In this document: piece by piece, positions 1 through 6,873 of the stretch
Position numbering within the stretch: the first letter of the stretch is position 1
Layout: the number at the start of each line of letters is the position of its first letter
Origin: CAYYVK01 sp964475145
Lineage (GTDB): Archaea; Aenigmatarchaeota; Aenigmatarchaeia; CG10238-14; SCSR01
Reading direction: 5' to 3'
Assembly (NCBI GenBank): GCA_964475145.1
Contig: CAYYVK010000021.1
Coordinates: forward strand, 1-9,440
Length of the DNA stretch: 9,440 nt
Position numbers and translations under genes: made by a program
Notes under the pieces: model-generated
What the model was told of the DNA's origin: nothing
The model's database searches: none
What the model saw: only the letters and a program-made list of their open reading frames with translations

Positions 1-22
1 GCCTAAGCTAAACATATAAACT

Positions 23-1528
23 ATGCAAGAAATAGGCACAGTTATATCTTCTCCTGAAGGACCAACCAGCGACGAATTTTGGTTTGTGATAAAAGAAAAC
101 AAAGGAATACCGGTGAGAAAAGGAGAGTTTGTTCAGTTGCAAGCTAAAGATGGCTTATTAGTAGCTAGAGTAGACCAAGTAATCAAGACAAACAGATATT
201 TTCTCCATCCAGAGTCTGTGAGCGAATACGAGAGGAACGGAAGAAAAATGTTCGAACAGTTTCCTGTAGAAAGATGGGAATATTTGGTTGCTCATGCTTT
301 TCCCTTAGGCGTTTATGTAAATGGGAATCAGCAAAGGGTTAGCTTTCCTGTGTCACCAGGTGATAAAGTTTATAAGATTGAGGAAAAGATTCTCTCAGAA
401 TTTTTTGGCTTTGACGAGCATGGGATAAACATAGGTAATGTAGAATTCTACAACGTGAGCGCAAAGCTAAACATAACCAGACTCTTACAAAAACATTTAG
501 CAATACTTGCAATGTCTGGTGCTGGTAAAAGCTACTTAACTTCTGTCATAATAGAAGAGCTTTTAGACAGGCCAGAAGAACTTGGTAGACCAGCTATAAT
601 AGTGGTAGACCCTCATGGCGAGTATGTAGGGTTTGCAGAAGATGCAAACTACATAACTAGAACAAAAGTTTATGATAAGAGCAATATTTCAATAGCTGCC
701 TGCCATCTATCAGCTACCAACATAGCAGAGCTTATACCTCAAATTTCCCCAGTCCAAAAAAGGGAGTTATCCCCAATAATTGAAAATCTATACGAAAGAA
801 AAAGACCCTACAACATGTTTGAACTAATAAAAGAAGTGGAGAACAGCAACATGAACCCAAAGACTAAAATTGCCCTAGTTGCTTGGTTGAGTGAGCTCAA
901 CTCGACTAAACTTTTCACCAACAAGGATTCACCATCGATAGAAGATTTAGCAAAACCTGGTCAATTAAGCGTACTAGACTTGTCAGATTTTGTGCATCTA
1001 AAAGAGAGGCAAATAGTTCTAACTTACTTTGCTCGCAAGCTTTTTGATGCAAGGAGGAAAGAAAGAATTCCACCTTTTGTTTTGTTTGTAGAAGAAGCTC
1101 ATCAATTCGCTCCTGGTGGAGAGGAAGAAGAGCTTGCTATTTCACGTGGAGTAATAGAACAGATAGCAAGAGAGGGAAGAAAGTTCAATGCTTGCTTAGT
1201 TCTCATCAGTCAAAGACCAAAAAGACTTTCTACTACAGCTTTGAGCCAAGCTAACACAAACATAATATTGAGGATAACAAACCCTGTAGACTTGCAACAT
1301 ATAGCAGAAAGTACGGAAGGGATAACTAAAGATGTTTTGGACATGATACCTGGGCTAAAAGTTGGAGAAGCTTTAGTGGTGGGAGAGGCAGTCAACTATC
1401 CTGTTCTTGTTAAGGTTAGAGAAAGAAGGAGCAAAAAGACAGAAAAAGGAATGAAGCTTGAAGAAGCTTTAGTAAGGTATAAGCTCAAAAAGAGTTTAGA
1501 TGCTAAAGATTTGGAAGCTTTTATGTGA
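23..1528 (+). CDS. herA: HerA DNA-translocating ATPase/helicase
   Basis: HerA is a hexameric FtsK/HerA-family ATPase that pumps double-stranded DNA and, with the nuclease NurA and Mre11-Rad50, resects DNA breaks to give 3' single strands. In the 501-residue product I see an N-terminal HAS-like beta-barrel (about residues 1-110), then a RecA-type motor. The Walker A is SGAGKS with K169 and S170. The Walker B/catalytic run is FVEEAH, with E357, E358 and H360. A polar SQRP motif lies at 396-399, and R417 in NIILRITNP is a candidate arginine finger. The length is usual for archaeal HerA. The ATG at 23 gives the expected start of the HAS domain (IGTV...GPTSDEFWFV); no Shine-Dalgarno site precedes it, so the mRNA may be leaderless or the gene may be read from an upstream promoter outside the window. 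It converges with rad50 instead of sharing its operon. Motifs are seen directly; the role is family knowledge. Confidence 0.96.
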   Translation: MQEIGTVISSPEGPTSDEFWFVIKENKGIPVRKGEFVQLQAKDGLLVARVDQVIKTNRYFLHPESVSEYERNGRKMFEQFPVERWEYLVAHAFPLGVYVNGNQQRVSFPVSPGDKVYKIEEKILSEFFGFDEHGINIGNVEFYNVSAKLNITRLLQKHLAILAMSGAGKSYLTSVIIEELLDRPEELGRPAIIVVDPHGEYVGFAEDANYITRTKVYDKSNISIAACHLSATNIAELIPQISPVQKRELSPIIENLYERKRPYNMFELIKEVENSNMNPKTKIALVAWLSELNSTKLFTNKDSPSIEDLAKPGQLSVLDLSDFVHLKERQIVLTYFARKLFDARRKERIPPFVLFVEEAHQFAPGGEEEELAISRGVIEQIAREGRKFNACLVLISQRPKRLSTTALSQANTNIILRITNPVDLQHIAESTEGITKDVLDMIPGLKVGEALVVGEAVNYPVLVKVRERRSKKTEKGMKLEEALVRYKLKKSLDAKDLEAFM

Positions 1529-1532
1529 AGAG

Positions 1533-1562
1533 TTTTAGACAGGTGTCTAATTTTCATTTTTT
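1533..1562 (+). terminator. Putative herA terminator: hairpin plus T-tract
   Basis: Seven bases after the herA stop lies the inverted repeat TTAGACAGGTGTCTAA (1535-1550). Its arms are perfect, giving a 6-bp stem with an AGGT loop. It is followed at once by TTTTCATTTTTT (1551-1562). Archaeal RNA polymerase terminates mainly at T-rich tracts in the non-template strand, so the T-run is the stronger argument; the hairpin is short and may or may not matter. The position, just after the last codon of a convergent gene, fits. The termination function is inferred. Confidence 0.5.
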
Positions 1563-1578
1563 GACTCTTCAATTTTAG

Positions 1579-1680
1579 ACCAGAAGCACAGTCTACAGTT
1601 TACCAAAGTTTGGAAAAGATGTAGAAGTCTTGCCTCATGTTAAAGGCACAATAAAAGTCGTTAGACTAAAAAGAAGATAA
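1579..1680 (+). pseudogene. Orphan 33-codon frame without a start, possible gene remnant
   Basis: Between the convergent genes herA and rad50, one plus-strand frame is open from just after the TAG at 1576-1578 to the TAA at 1678-1680. It holds 33 sense codons and no in-frame ATG or GTG; the only alternative start is a TTG at 1630. The predicted peptide has a protein-like composition: it contains LPKFGKDVEVLPHVKG and ends in the basic tail RLKRR. Most codons begin with a purine, as in the real genes here. It is not in the herA frame. I do not recognise the family. It could be the C-terminal end of a decayed or frameshifted small gene, or chance; the frame is short enough for chance to be realistic. 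Confidence 0.25.
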
Positions 1681-1681
1681 A
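1666..1681 (-). terminator. Putative rad50 T-rich terminator
   Basis: Reading on the minus strand, the bases directly after the rad50 TAG stop are TTTATCTTCTTTTTAG, a pyrimidine-rich stretch with a run of five Ts. Archaeal terminators are typically T-rich tracts of this kind near the stop codon. No strong hairpin is seen. The same bases encode the lysine/arginine tail of the orphan frame on the other strand, so the T-richness could have either cause. Confidence 0.35.
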
Positions 1682-4048
1682 CTATTCTATCAACTCTACT
1701 TTTGTAACACCATCTATAACCTTGTCACGTTCTAGCCTATAGGACTTTCCGGTTACTGCGTCTATAAGCTCTTCCTGATGTGTGATGAGTATTACTTGGT
1801 CGAGAAATTCGCCAACTCTTTCTCTTAGCGTTACAGCCAGTTCTGACAAGCTTTTGGAGTCCAAGTTATGGCTAGGCTCGTCAAGGAAGACTATCCTCAA
1901 TTGGGGTGCAAGCACCAACGCAAGAGCGATCCTTAAGGCTAAGCATGCTATGCTCCTTTCTCCACCAGACACAAATCCTTCAACGTTAGTCCACCCACCA
2001 CTCCTCGAAAACAGTTGCAAAACATAATCTCCTTCTTCTATGTTCAGCCTTATCCCTTCAAAATCCCTGTAAGGATATAGGGTTGACCAAAGCTTATTCA
2101 TGGTATGGTTCACAGAAGTTACAAATTCTTTTCTAAGTTGTGATTGAACTTCTGTCAAAGCCTTTTCAAAAATTTTCAATTCTCTTATAATTTTTTCCAA
2201 CTTTTCTATTTCTCTCTTTTCCTTTTCTACCGTGTGAAGAGTTTTTTCCAAATCTTTCAGCCTTATTTCTCTCTCTTTTATAACGTTTTCTATCCCCGAT
2301 ATTTTTGTTACCAATTCTCTCTCTTTTCCCACAAGCTCCATGAATTCTTTTTCTTTTTTTCCCAAGTCTACCCCTTCCAATTTTTTCTCAATCTCCATAA
2401 TTTTTGTCATGTATTTTTCTTTCTGAGAAATAAGCTCAGAAATCCTTTTACTCTTTTCCATATAATCGTTTAGCTGGAACATTAACATTTCTAGCTTTTG
2501 CCTGTCTTCAGAGGCAATCTTATACTTTTCTTGTAAGCTTGCAAGCTCCTTTTCTAGGTTTGCAAGCTCCTTTCTCACCTTTTCTTCGTTTTCAGTCAGC
2601 ACCAGATATATGCTTCTGTTATTCTCGAGCTCAATTTTCAAGCTGTCAAAATCTTCCAGTTCCTTTTTCATCTCCTCCAACTTTTTACGAGCTTCTTCAA
2701 GCTGCAGAAGCTCAGCTTCTGTTTCTTTTTTCTTTTTCATAAGCTCTTCCAACTCTTCTTTAAGAGCAAGGATCTTCGCTTTCCTTTGCTTTATTAACAT
2801 TCTTTTTTTAGCAGGTGTGAGCTTTGATTCACAAACAGGACATTTTCCGCCTAAGGACGATATTTGCACTAAAGAATCGTTCAAGTCTTGCATCCTAGCT
2901 CTAGCAGCTTCAGCACTTCCTATAACCTTCTCCAAAAGCTCTTTTTTGGTTTTTACGTCTTTCTCCAAATCTTCCGATATACTTTTCTGGTATGCTTCAA
3001 ACTCCTCCTTTATCCTAGTTTTTTCACTTACTTCCCTTTCTAATCTTGTTAACTCCTTTTTTAACGCATCCCTCTCAGCTTTGGTTTTTGAGAGTTGTGC
3101 TTGTAACTTTTGATAGCTTTTACTTTTTTCTAGCAGAGTATCTTCAACTTCTTTAACAAAATGAGTAACTTCTTTTATCTTTTTTTCAACTTCTTCGTAC
3201 TTAACACCCTTTAAACTTCTTTCCAAAAATTTTAAGTTGTTACTAACTTCTTCTATTGCAGCAGATATACCTTTTTCTTCTCTTTTCAGCACTTCGAGCT
3301 GGTCCCTCAGAGACTTGATTTCACTTACTTCCTTTTCTAGCTTTACTTTTTCTACAGTAACATTTTCCAGAATTTTCTTCAATTCTTCAGCTTCTTGCAT
3401 TCTTGTCTGCAGAGACTCTTTTATTTCGTTTATAGACTTCTGTAACTGCTCAACATCTATTTGTTCTATTATGCTCTCCTTCCCAACTTTTCTCTCTATT
3501 ATCTTGTTTTCTAGAGTGATGCAATTTGCTCTAGCCTCTTCAAACTTGTTTATCATCAGAAGTTCGTCCATCTTTTTCATTCTTTGTCCTCTCGGTATAG
3601 TCAAAAAATAATCCAGAGCATTCTGCTCAGAGTATATGGCTTTTGAGAAGAGTTCAAAGTTTACTTTTAAAATTTTCTCAACAAGCTCTGTAACTCTTTG
3701 TGTATTTGGTGCTTCTACAAGCTTTCCATTTTCTCTTAATTCAGAATAAGTAGTTCCTTTATTCCTTTCTATTACACGCTTCACAGAATAAACTTTTTCA
3801 GCTATTTGAAAGCTTACTTCAACTTCTGCTCTGTTTTGAATCATAGGTTTGTTCGTTATCAAGTCGTTCAACTTTAGTTTTTTGCTCTGCAAAAGAGGAG
3901 TAGTTCCAAACAATCCAAAGCAAATACCTTCTAGTACAGAAGTTTTTCCGCTTCCTAAATGTCCGAGCAAAGCATTTGTACCAGTAGAAAAAACTAGCTC
4001 AGAGTCTAAATGTGAGCGGAAGTTTTTCAATCTAACCCTAGTTATCAA
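1682..4048 (-). CDS. rad50: Rad50 DNA double-strand-break repair ATPase
   Basis: Rad50 is the SMC-like ATPase of the Mre11-Rad50 complex; it binds DNA ends, tethers them through its zinc hook and controls Mre11. The 788-residue product has the full layout. The N-terminal lobe carries the P-loop GHLGSGKTS (29-37). A long Lys/Glu-rich coiled coil runs from about 185 to 640, interrupted by the zinc hook CPVC (C403, C406) near the centre. The C-terminal lobe holds the ABC signature VSGGERS (693-699), Walker B and D-loop FLDEPSHNLD (D723, E724, D730) and the H-loop ITHQ (H757). It is somewhat shorter than many archaeal Rad50s, mainly in the coils. The P-loop is odd: Leu (L31) replaces the usual Asn of GxNGxGKS. 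The start is TTG at 4048, supported by a strong Shine-Dalgarno site and a correct N-terminus (ITRVRLKNFRSH). It is co-transcribed with mre11, 4 bases downstream. SbcC is a less likely name given the archaeal partner and setting. Confidence 0.96.
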   Translation of the reverse strand: MITRVRLKNFRSHLDSELVFSTGTNALLGHLGSGKTSVLEGICFGLFGTTPLLQSKKLKLNDLITNKPMIQNRAEVEVSFQIAEKVYSVKRVIERNKGTTYSELRENGKLVEAPNTQRVTELVEKILKVNFELFSKAIYSEQNALDYFLTIPRGQRMKKMDELLMINKFEEARANCITLENKIIERKVGKESIIEQIDVEQLQKSINEIKESLQTRMQEAEELKKILENVTVEKVKLEKEVSEIKSLRDQLEVLKREEKGISAAIEEVSNNLKFLERSLKGVKYEEVEKKIKEVTHFVKEVEDTLLEKSKSYQKLQAQLSKTKAERDALKKELTRLEREVSEKTRIKEEFEAYQKSISEDLEKDVKTKKELLEKVIGSAEAARARMQDLNDSLVQISSLGGKCPVCESKLTPAKKRMLIKQRKAKILALKEELEELMKKKKETEAELLQLEEARKKLEEMKKELEDFDSLKIELENNRSIYLVLTENEEKVRKELANLEKELASLQEKYKIASEDRQKLEMLMFQLNDYMEKSKRISELISQKEKYMTKIMEIEKKLEGVDLGKKEKEFMELVGKERELVTKISGIENVIKEREIRLKDLEKTLHTVEKEKREIEKLEKIIRELKIFEKALTEVQSQLRKEFVTSVNHTMNKLWSTLYPYRDFEGIRLNIEEGDYVLQLFSRSGGWTNVEGFVSGGERSIACLALRIALALVLAPQLRIVFLDEPSHNLDSKSLSELAVTLRERVGEFLDQVILITHQEELIDAVTGKSYRLERDKVIDGVTKVELIE
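2539..2573 (-). repeat. Heptad-length direct repeat within the rad50 coiled coil
   Basis: The 14-base word TTGCAAGCTCCTTT occurs at 2539-2552 and again at 2560-2573, exactly 21 bases apart. On the coding strand this is two copies of KELA in KELANLEKELASL, so the spacing equals one heptad of the coiled coil. It may reflect duplication of a single heptad, or simply repeated use of the same codons. Confidence 0.5.
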
Positions 4049-4052
4049 TTTT

Positions 4053-4059
4053 TCACCTC
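4053..4059 (-). promoter_or_regulatory. Shine-Dalgarno site of rad50 overlapping the mre11 stop
   Basis: On the minus strand the sequence is GAGGTGA, then AAAA, then the TTG start of rad50. GAGGTGA matches the anti-Shine-Dalgarno end of archaeal 16S rRNA closely. Its last three bases, TGA, are also the stop codon of mre11. The site decides in favour of the weak TTG start, since no other in-frame start lies nearby upstream, and it implies that ribosomes ending mre11 translation are placed to start rad50. Confidence 0.8.
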
Positions 4060-5288
4060 TTCCACAAATCTAAAGTTTTTTGTTCACCCACGATTAGATT
4101 TAAAGCTTCTTCTACCTTCCCTTCGCTCAACAACCAAAAAACTTTTTCGTGATCAAAAACAGGTTCAAAGTTCAGTTCTTCCAAGTTTTTCTTTAGGATG
4201 TTCAGTCCTATCTCTTCTACCGACAACTTCTGCTCCCTTAGGTTTCTCAAAAATTCTATCTTTTCACTCACCTCTTCCGATTCAACCTCTTTAGAGAAGA
4301 AGAGAATAGCTCTACCAGAAAACTTCCTTTCTATCTCCCTCAAATCTCTGTCTATAACTTCACTTTCCTTCCCCACAATCTTAATTCTGATAATTGGCTC
4401 TTTTCTAAAAACTTGTGACGAGAGTATATCAGCTATCTTTCTTTCTATTTGCCACCTTGGGGATTCTCCTGCTTCCACCTCCTCGTAAAAGAACTTCCTA
4501 CACTTTTCTAAGGGAACAAACTCTAGCTTAACCTTATCTTTTAACTCAACTTTCACAAAACCCTTTTTTGATTCGGTCTCATTTTTTTGTAGCTGTGTTA
4601 AAACAGTGCTACCTACTACACAAAATGGTGTACTGTTACATTTATCTAAGGCATGAGTATGCACATGTCCGTCAACGATGAGGTCAAATCCATGTGGTAA
4701 GCTTGATAAGTTTAGAGTTGGTGGCTCTAATGGAGAATAAACATAAGGGTCTACGCTTTGATGTAAGAGTAGGATGTTAAAGCATCCTTCCAGAGGTTTT
4801 GGGTTCCACGCGTCCAACACGTCTTTTGCGTATCTTTCTGGGACTGAAGACATCCCATGGATTGCTATCTTCACACCATCCTTTTCTAGCACTATAGTCT
4901 GCAAATGCAAATGAATAAGCATGCCTGCATTCTCCAGAGCTTCTACAGCAGTTATCTCATCTTTACTCCTTCTTTCATGGTTTCCATGAACAGCAATAAC
5001 AGGCAAATGATTCAAAGTCTTTTTTGAAATCTCTTTTAGTTGCTTGGTGCAAGAGACAAGCTTTATGCCTGTGTTTTCTGCTAAAAGAGGCTTGCTGAAT
5101 ATTTTAAGAGCTTCGGCCCATGTTTGTGTTTTTGGTGATCTAGAATCAAAGATATCTCCAGCTATTATTATTAAATCTGAATCCAAAGCCTTTTCTAAAG
5201 CCTCTTCTGCATTCTCAAAACTATCCCTTTCAGTTTCAGGGCCAAAGGAAAACCCTAGGTGGAAGTCTGAGAGTATTGCAATTTTCAT
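4053..5288 (-). CDS. mre11: Mre11 DNA double-strand-break repair nuclease
   Basis: Mre11 is the Mn-dependent 3'-5' exonuclease and endonuclease of the Mre11-Rad50 complex. The 411-residue product shows every calcineurin-like phosphodiesterase motif: DFH (D8, H10), GDIFD (D45), GNHE (N103, H104), LLLHQS (H176) and GHVH (H208, H210). These metal and catalytic residues are complete, so the enzyme should be active. About 20 residues more than in Pyrococcus Mre11 separate motifs II and III (roughly 65-95). After a capping domain (about 245-335), residues 355-400 form charged helices where archaeal Mre11 binds the base of the Rad50 coils. The ATG at 5288 gives the standard start MKIAILSDFH. Upstream lies a TATA box about 29 bases away, which would give an almost leaderless message. 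The gene is first in an mre11-rad50 operon. SbcD is a related alternative name, but the setting is archaeal. Confidence 0.96.
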   Translation of the reverse strand: MKIAILSDFHLGFSFGPETERDSFENAEEALEKALDSDLIIIAGDIFDSRSPKTQTWAEALKIFSKPLLAENTGIKLVSCTKQLKEISKKTLNHLPVIAVHGNHERRSKDEITAVEALENAGMLIHLHLQTIVLEKDGVKIAIHGMSSVPERYAKDVLDAWNPKPLEGCFNILLLHQSVDPYVYSPLEPPTLNLSSLPHGFDLIVDGHVHTHALDKCNSTPFCVVGSTVLTQLQKNETESKKGFVKVELKDKVKLEFVPLEKCRKFFYEEVEAGESPRWQIERKIADILSSQVFRKEPIIRIKIVGKESEVIDRDLREIERKFSGRAILFFSKEVESEEVSEKIEFLRNLREQKLSVEEIGLNILKKNLEELNFEPVFDHEKVFWLLSEGKVEEALNLIVGEQKTLDLWKR

Positions 5289-5312
5289 GCTACTACCGAT
5301 TATATATTCTTT

Positions 5313-5320
5313 CTTATAAA
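5313..5320 (-). promoter_or_regulatory. Putative TATA box of the mre11-rad50 operon
   Basis: On the minus strand TTTATAAG lies with its centre about 28 bases before the mre11 ATG and is preceded by the purine-rich AAAAG, a plausible BRE. The usual 26-base spacing puts the transcription start at about 5290, so the mRNA would be essentially leaderless. A second AT-rich run (ATATATAA, near 5299-5306) is too close to the start to serve well. Confidence 0.6.
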
Positions 5321-5321
5321 A
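5314..5321 (+). promoter_or_regulatory. Putative TATA box of proS
   Basis: On the plus strand TTATAAAA lies about 36 bases before the proS ATG, which predicts a start near 5343 and a leader of about 10 bases. No Shine-Dalgarno site precedes the ATG, which fits a very short leader. The core TTATAA is palindromic and is shared with the divergent mre11 promoter. An alternative is TATATAT at 5300-5306, which would give a leader of about 25 bases. The plus-strand BRE region is pyrimidine-rich and so unconvincing. Confidence 0.4.
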
Positions 5322-5353
5322 CTTTTAACTCTTTAACAACCTAAATTCTTTTT

Positions 5354-6805
5354 ATGGCTGAAGAGGAAGGTATTACTGTTAAAAAAGAGGAAAACTTTTC
5401 TGAATGGTATACTCAAGTAGTCCAAAAGTCTGAACTTGCTGATATAAGGTACAACGTTAAAGGCTTCCTAGTTCACATGCCATGGTCTGTTAGAATAATG
5501 AAGAAGATAAGAGACTTTTTTGAAGAAGAACTGGAAAAAAAGGGGCATGAGCCAGTTTGGTTCCCAGCTGTAATTCCTCAATCCTTCTTGAAAAAGGAGA
5601 AACAGCATGCAGAATTTTCTGCAAACGTTTTCTGGGTAACAGAAGCTGGCGAAAATTTCGAAAAGCTGGAAGAAAAACTTGCTCTTAGGCCTACTTCTGA
5701 AACAGCAATGTACACTATGTTCTCTCTTTGGATAAGAAGCTGGAGGGACTTACCCTTGAAAACTTATCAGACTTGCCAAGTTTGGAGATACGAAAGTGTA
5801 ACAAGACCATTCATAAGGGGGAGAGAGTTTTATTGGATCGAGAGCCACGATGTTTTTGCTACAGAAGAAGAGGCTTTAGAGCAAGTGAAGGAAGACATGG
5901 AAACTACAGAAAACGTTATGCACAAGAAATGTGCTATTCCTTTTCTTTTCTTCAAAAGACCTGAGCATGACAAGTTCAAGGGTGCGGTAAGTACTTTTGC
6001 TGCTGATAGTATTATGCCTGACGGTAAAGCAATTCAACTACCTTCTACCCATTTTCTAGGTCAAAACTTTTCTAAAGCTTTTGACATCAAATTTGTAGAT
6101 AAGGATGAAAAAACAAAGTATGCTTGGCAGACTTGCTACGGTCCTGCTTTCTGGAGGATTTTGGGTGCATTGATTGCAATTCACGGCGATAACAAAGGTC
6201 TTGTACTACCACCGGAAATAGCTCCTATTCAAGTTATCATAGTTCCAATCCTTGGGAAAGAGGATAAAAAAGTCATGGAAAAAGCAGAAAAAGTGGAAAA
6301 AGTTTTAAGAGAAAACGGGTTTGAGGTTTATCTCGACAGAAGAAAAGAGTACACGCCTGGTTGGAAGTACAATTACTGGGAATTGAAAGGTGTGCCAGTA
6401 AGGGTTGAAGTCGGGCCTACGGATGTGAAGAAAAAGCAGGTTGTTGTTGCCAGACGAGATACAAGAGAAAAAATTGTTATCAAAGATAGTCAATTGATAA
6501 AATCTTTAAGGAAGATTTTGGAAGAAATTCAATCTAACTTGATTAAGAAGGCTGATAAGTTTTTCAAAGAAAATTTACATGAAGCAAAAGATTTCGAGAC
6601 TCTTAAGAAGATTTTGGAAGAAAGAGGTGGGTTTGTAAGGGTGAATTGGTGCGGAAGTAAAGAGTGTGCTGATTATATAAAGGCTGAAACTGCGGGTGGA
6701 ACTGTAAGAGGCACTTTATTCGGTAAAAATGAAAAGGTTTTTGGAAAGTGTGTTTGGTGCAAGAAGGAAGCGAAAGAAGTTGTTTATGTTGCCAAATCTT
6801 ACTAA
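5354..6805 (+). CDS. proS: Prolyl-tRNA synthetase, archaeal/eukaryotic type
   Basis: This class II synthetase attaches proline to tRNA-Pro using ATP in the cytoplasm. The 483-residue product has the archaeal/eukaryotic-type architecture without the bacterial editing insertion. The catalytic core starts around residue 40. It contains the LRPTSE proline-site motif (111-116), motif 2 from WRYE to REFYWIESH (144-165) and motif 3 ending HGDNKGLVLPP (277-287). The anticodon-binding domain follows (about 290-390). The C-terminal domain has four cysteines (C433, C438, C466, C469), which form the zinc site of this subtype, and ends in the family-typical AKSY. Length is normal. The ATG at 5354 is the clear start, giving a short N-terminal tail before NFSEWY. 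It is divergent from mre11 and 68 bases before psmB, which seems to have its own promoter. Confidence 0.97.
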   Translation: MAEEEGITVKKEENFSEWYTQVVQKSELADIRYNVKGFLVHMPWSVRIMKKIRDFFEEELEKKGHEPVWFPAVIPQSFLKKEKQHAEFSANVFWVTEAGENFEKLEEKLALRPTSETAMYTMFSLWIRSWRDLPLKTYQTCQVWRYESVTRPFIRGREFYWIESHDVFATEEEALEQVKEDMETTENVMHKKCAIPFLFFKRPEHDKFKGAVSTFAADSIMPDGKAIQLPSTHFLGQNFSKAFDIKFVDKDEKTKYAWQTCYGPAFWRILGALIAIHGDNKGLVLPPEIAPIQVIIVPILGKEDKKVMEKAEKVEKVLRENGFEVYLDRRKEYTPGWKYNYWELKGVPVRVEVGPTDVKKKQVVVARRDTREKIVIKDSQLIKSLRKILEEIQSNLIKKADKFFKENLHEAKDFETLKKILEERGGFVRVNWCGSKECADYIKAETAGGTVRGTLFGKNEKVFGKCVWCKKEAKEVVYVAKSY

Positions 6806-6817
6806 GCAGAAAGAACG

Positions 6818-6829
6818 TTAAATATTTAA
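6818..6829 (+). promoter_or_regulatory. Putative TATA box of the psmB-fttA operon
   Basis: TTAAATATTTAA is a perfect 12-base palindrome in the short proS-psmB gap, preceded by the purine-rich AAAGAACG, which could act as a BRE. With normal archaeal spacing, transcription would start near 6850 and give a leader of about 24 bases that includes the psmB Shine-Dalgarno site. The site suggests psmB and fttA are transcribed separately from proS, at least in part. Confidence 0.5.
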
Positions 6830-6861
6830 GCATGATTTTCCAATTATGATTATCAATTTCT

Positions 6862-6867
6862 GGTGAT
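6862..6867 (+). promoter_or_regulatory. Shine-Dalgarno site deciding the GTG start of psmB
   Basis: GGTGAT lies 6 bases before the GTG at 6874 and matches the anti-Shine-Dalgarno sequence. An ATG at 6866 inside this region is in another frame and meets TGA after three codons, and no other start occurs in the psmB frame back to the stop at 6847. GTG is therefore the start. Confidence 0.7.
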
Positions 6868-6873
6868 GCTTTC

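Noticed and set aside
11..20. AACATATAAA as a TATA box for herA
   Set aside because: Only a few bases before the ATG; the usual 26-base spacing would place the transcript start inside the gene, past the start codon.
1526..1680. herA truncated by a frameshift, with the orphan frame as its lost tail
   Set aside because: herA already has normal length and a plausible C-terminal helix, and a TAG at 1576 plus the frame change separate the two; no continuous protein results.
1529..1681. A tRNA or box C/D guide RNA in the herA-rad50 gap
   Set aside because: No cloverleaf, no T-loop sequence, and no C box paired with a D box is visible on either strand.
2144..3113. Plus-strand open frames rich in Phe and Ser opposite rad50
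   Set aside because: They are the antisense of the Lys/Glu-rich coiled coil; low-complexity Phe/Ser composition, no recognisable domain and no start signals. The same holds for the open frames at 3237-3611 and 4198-4488.
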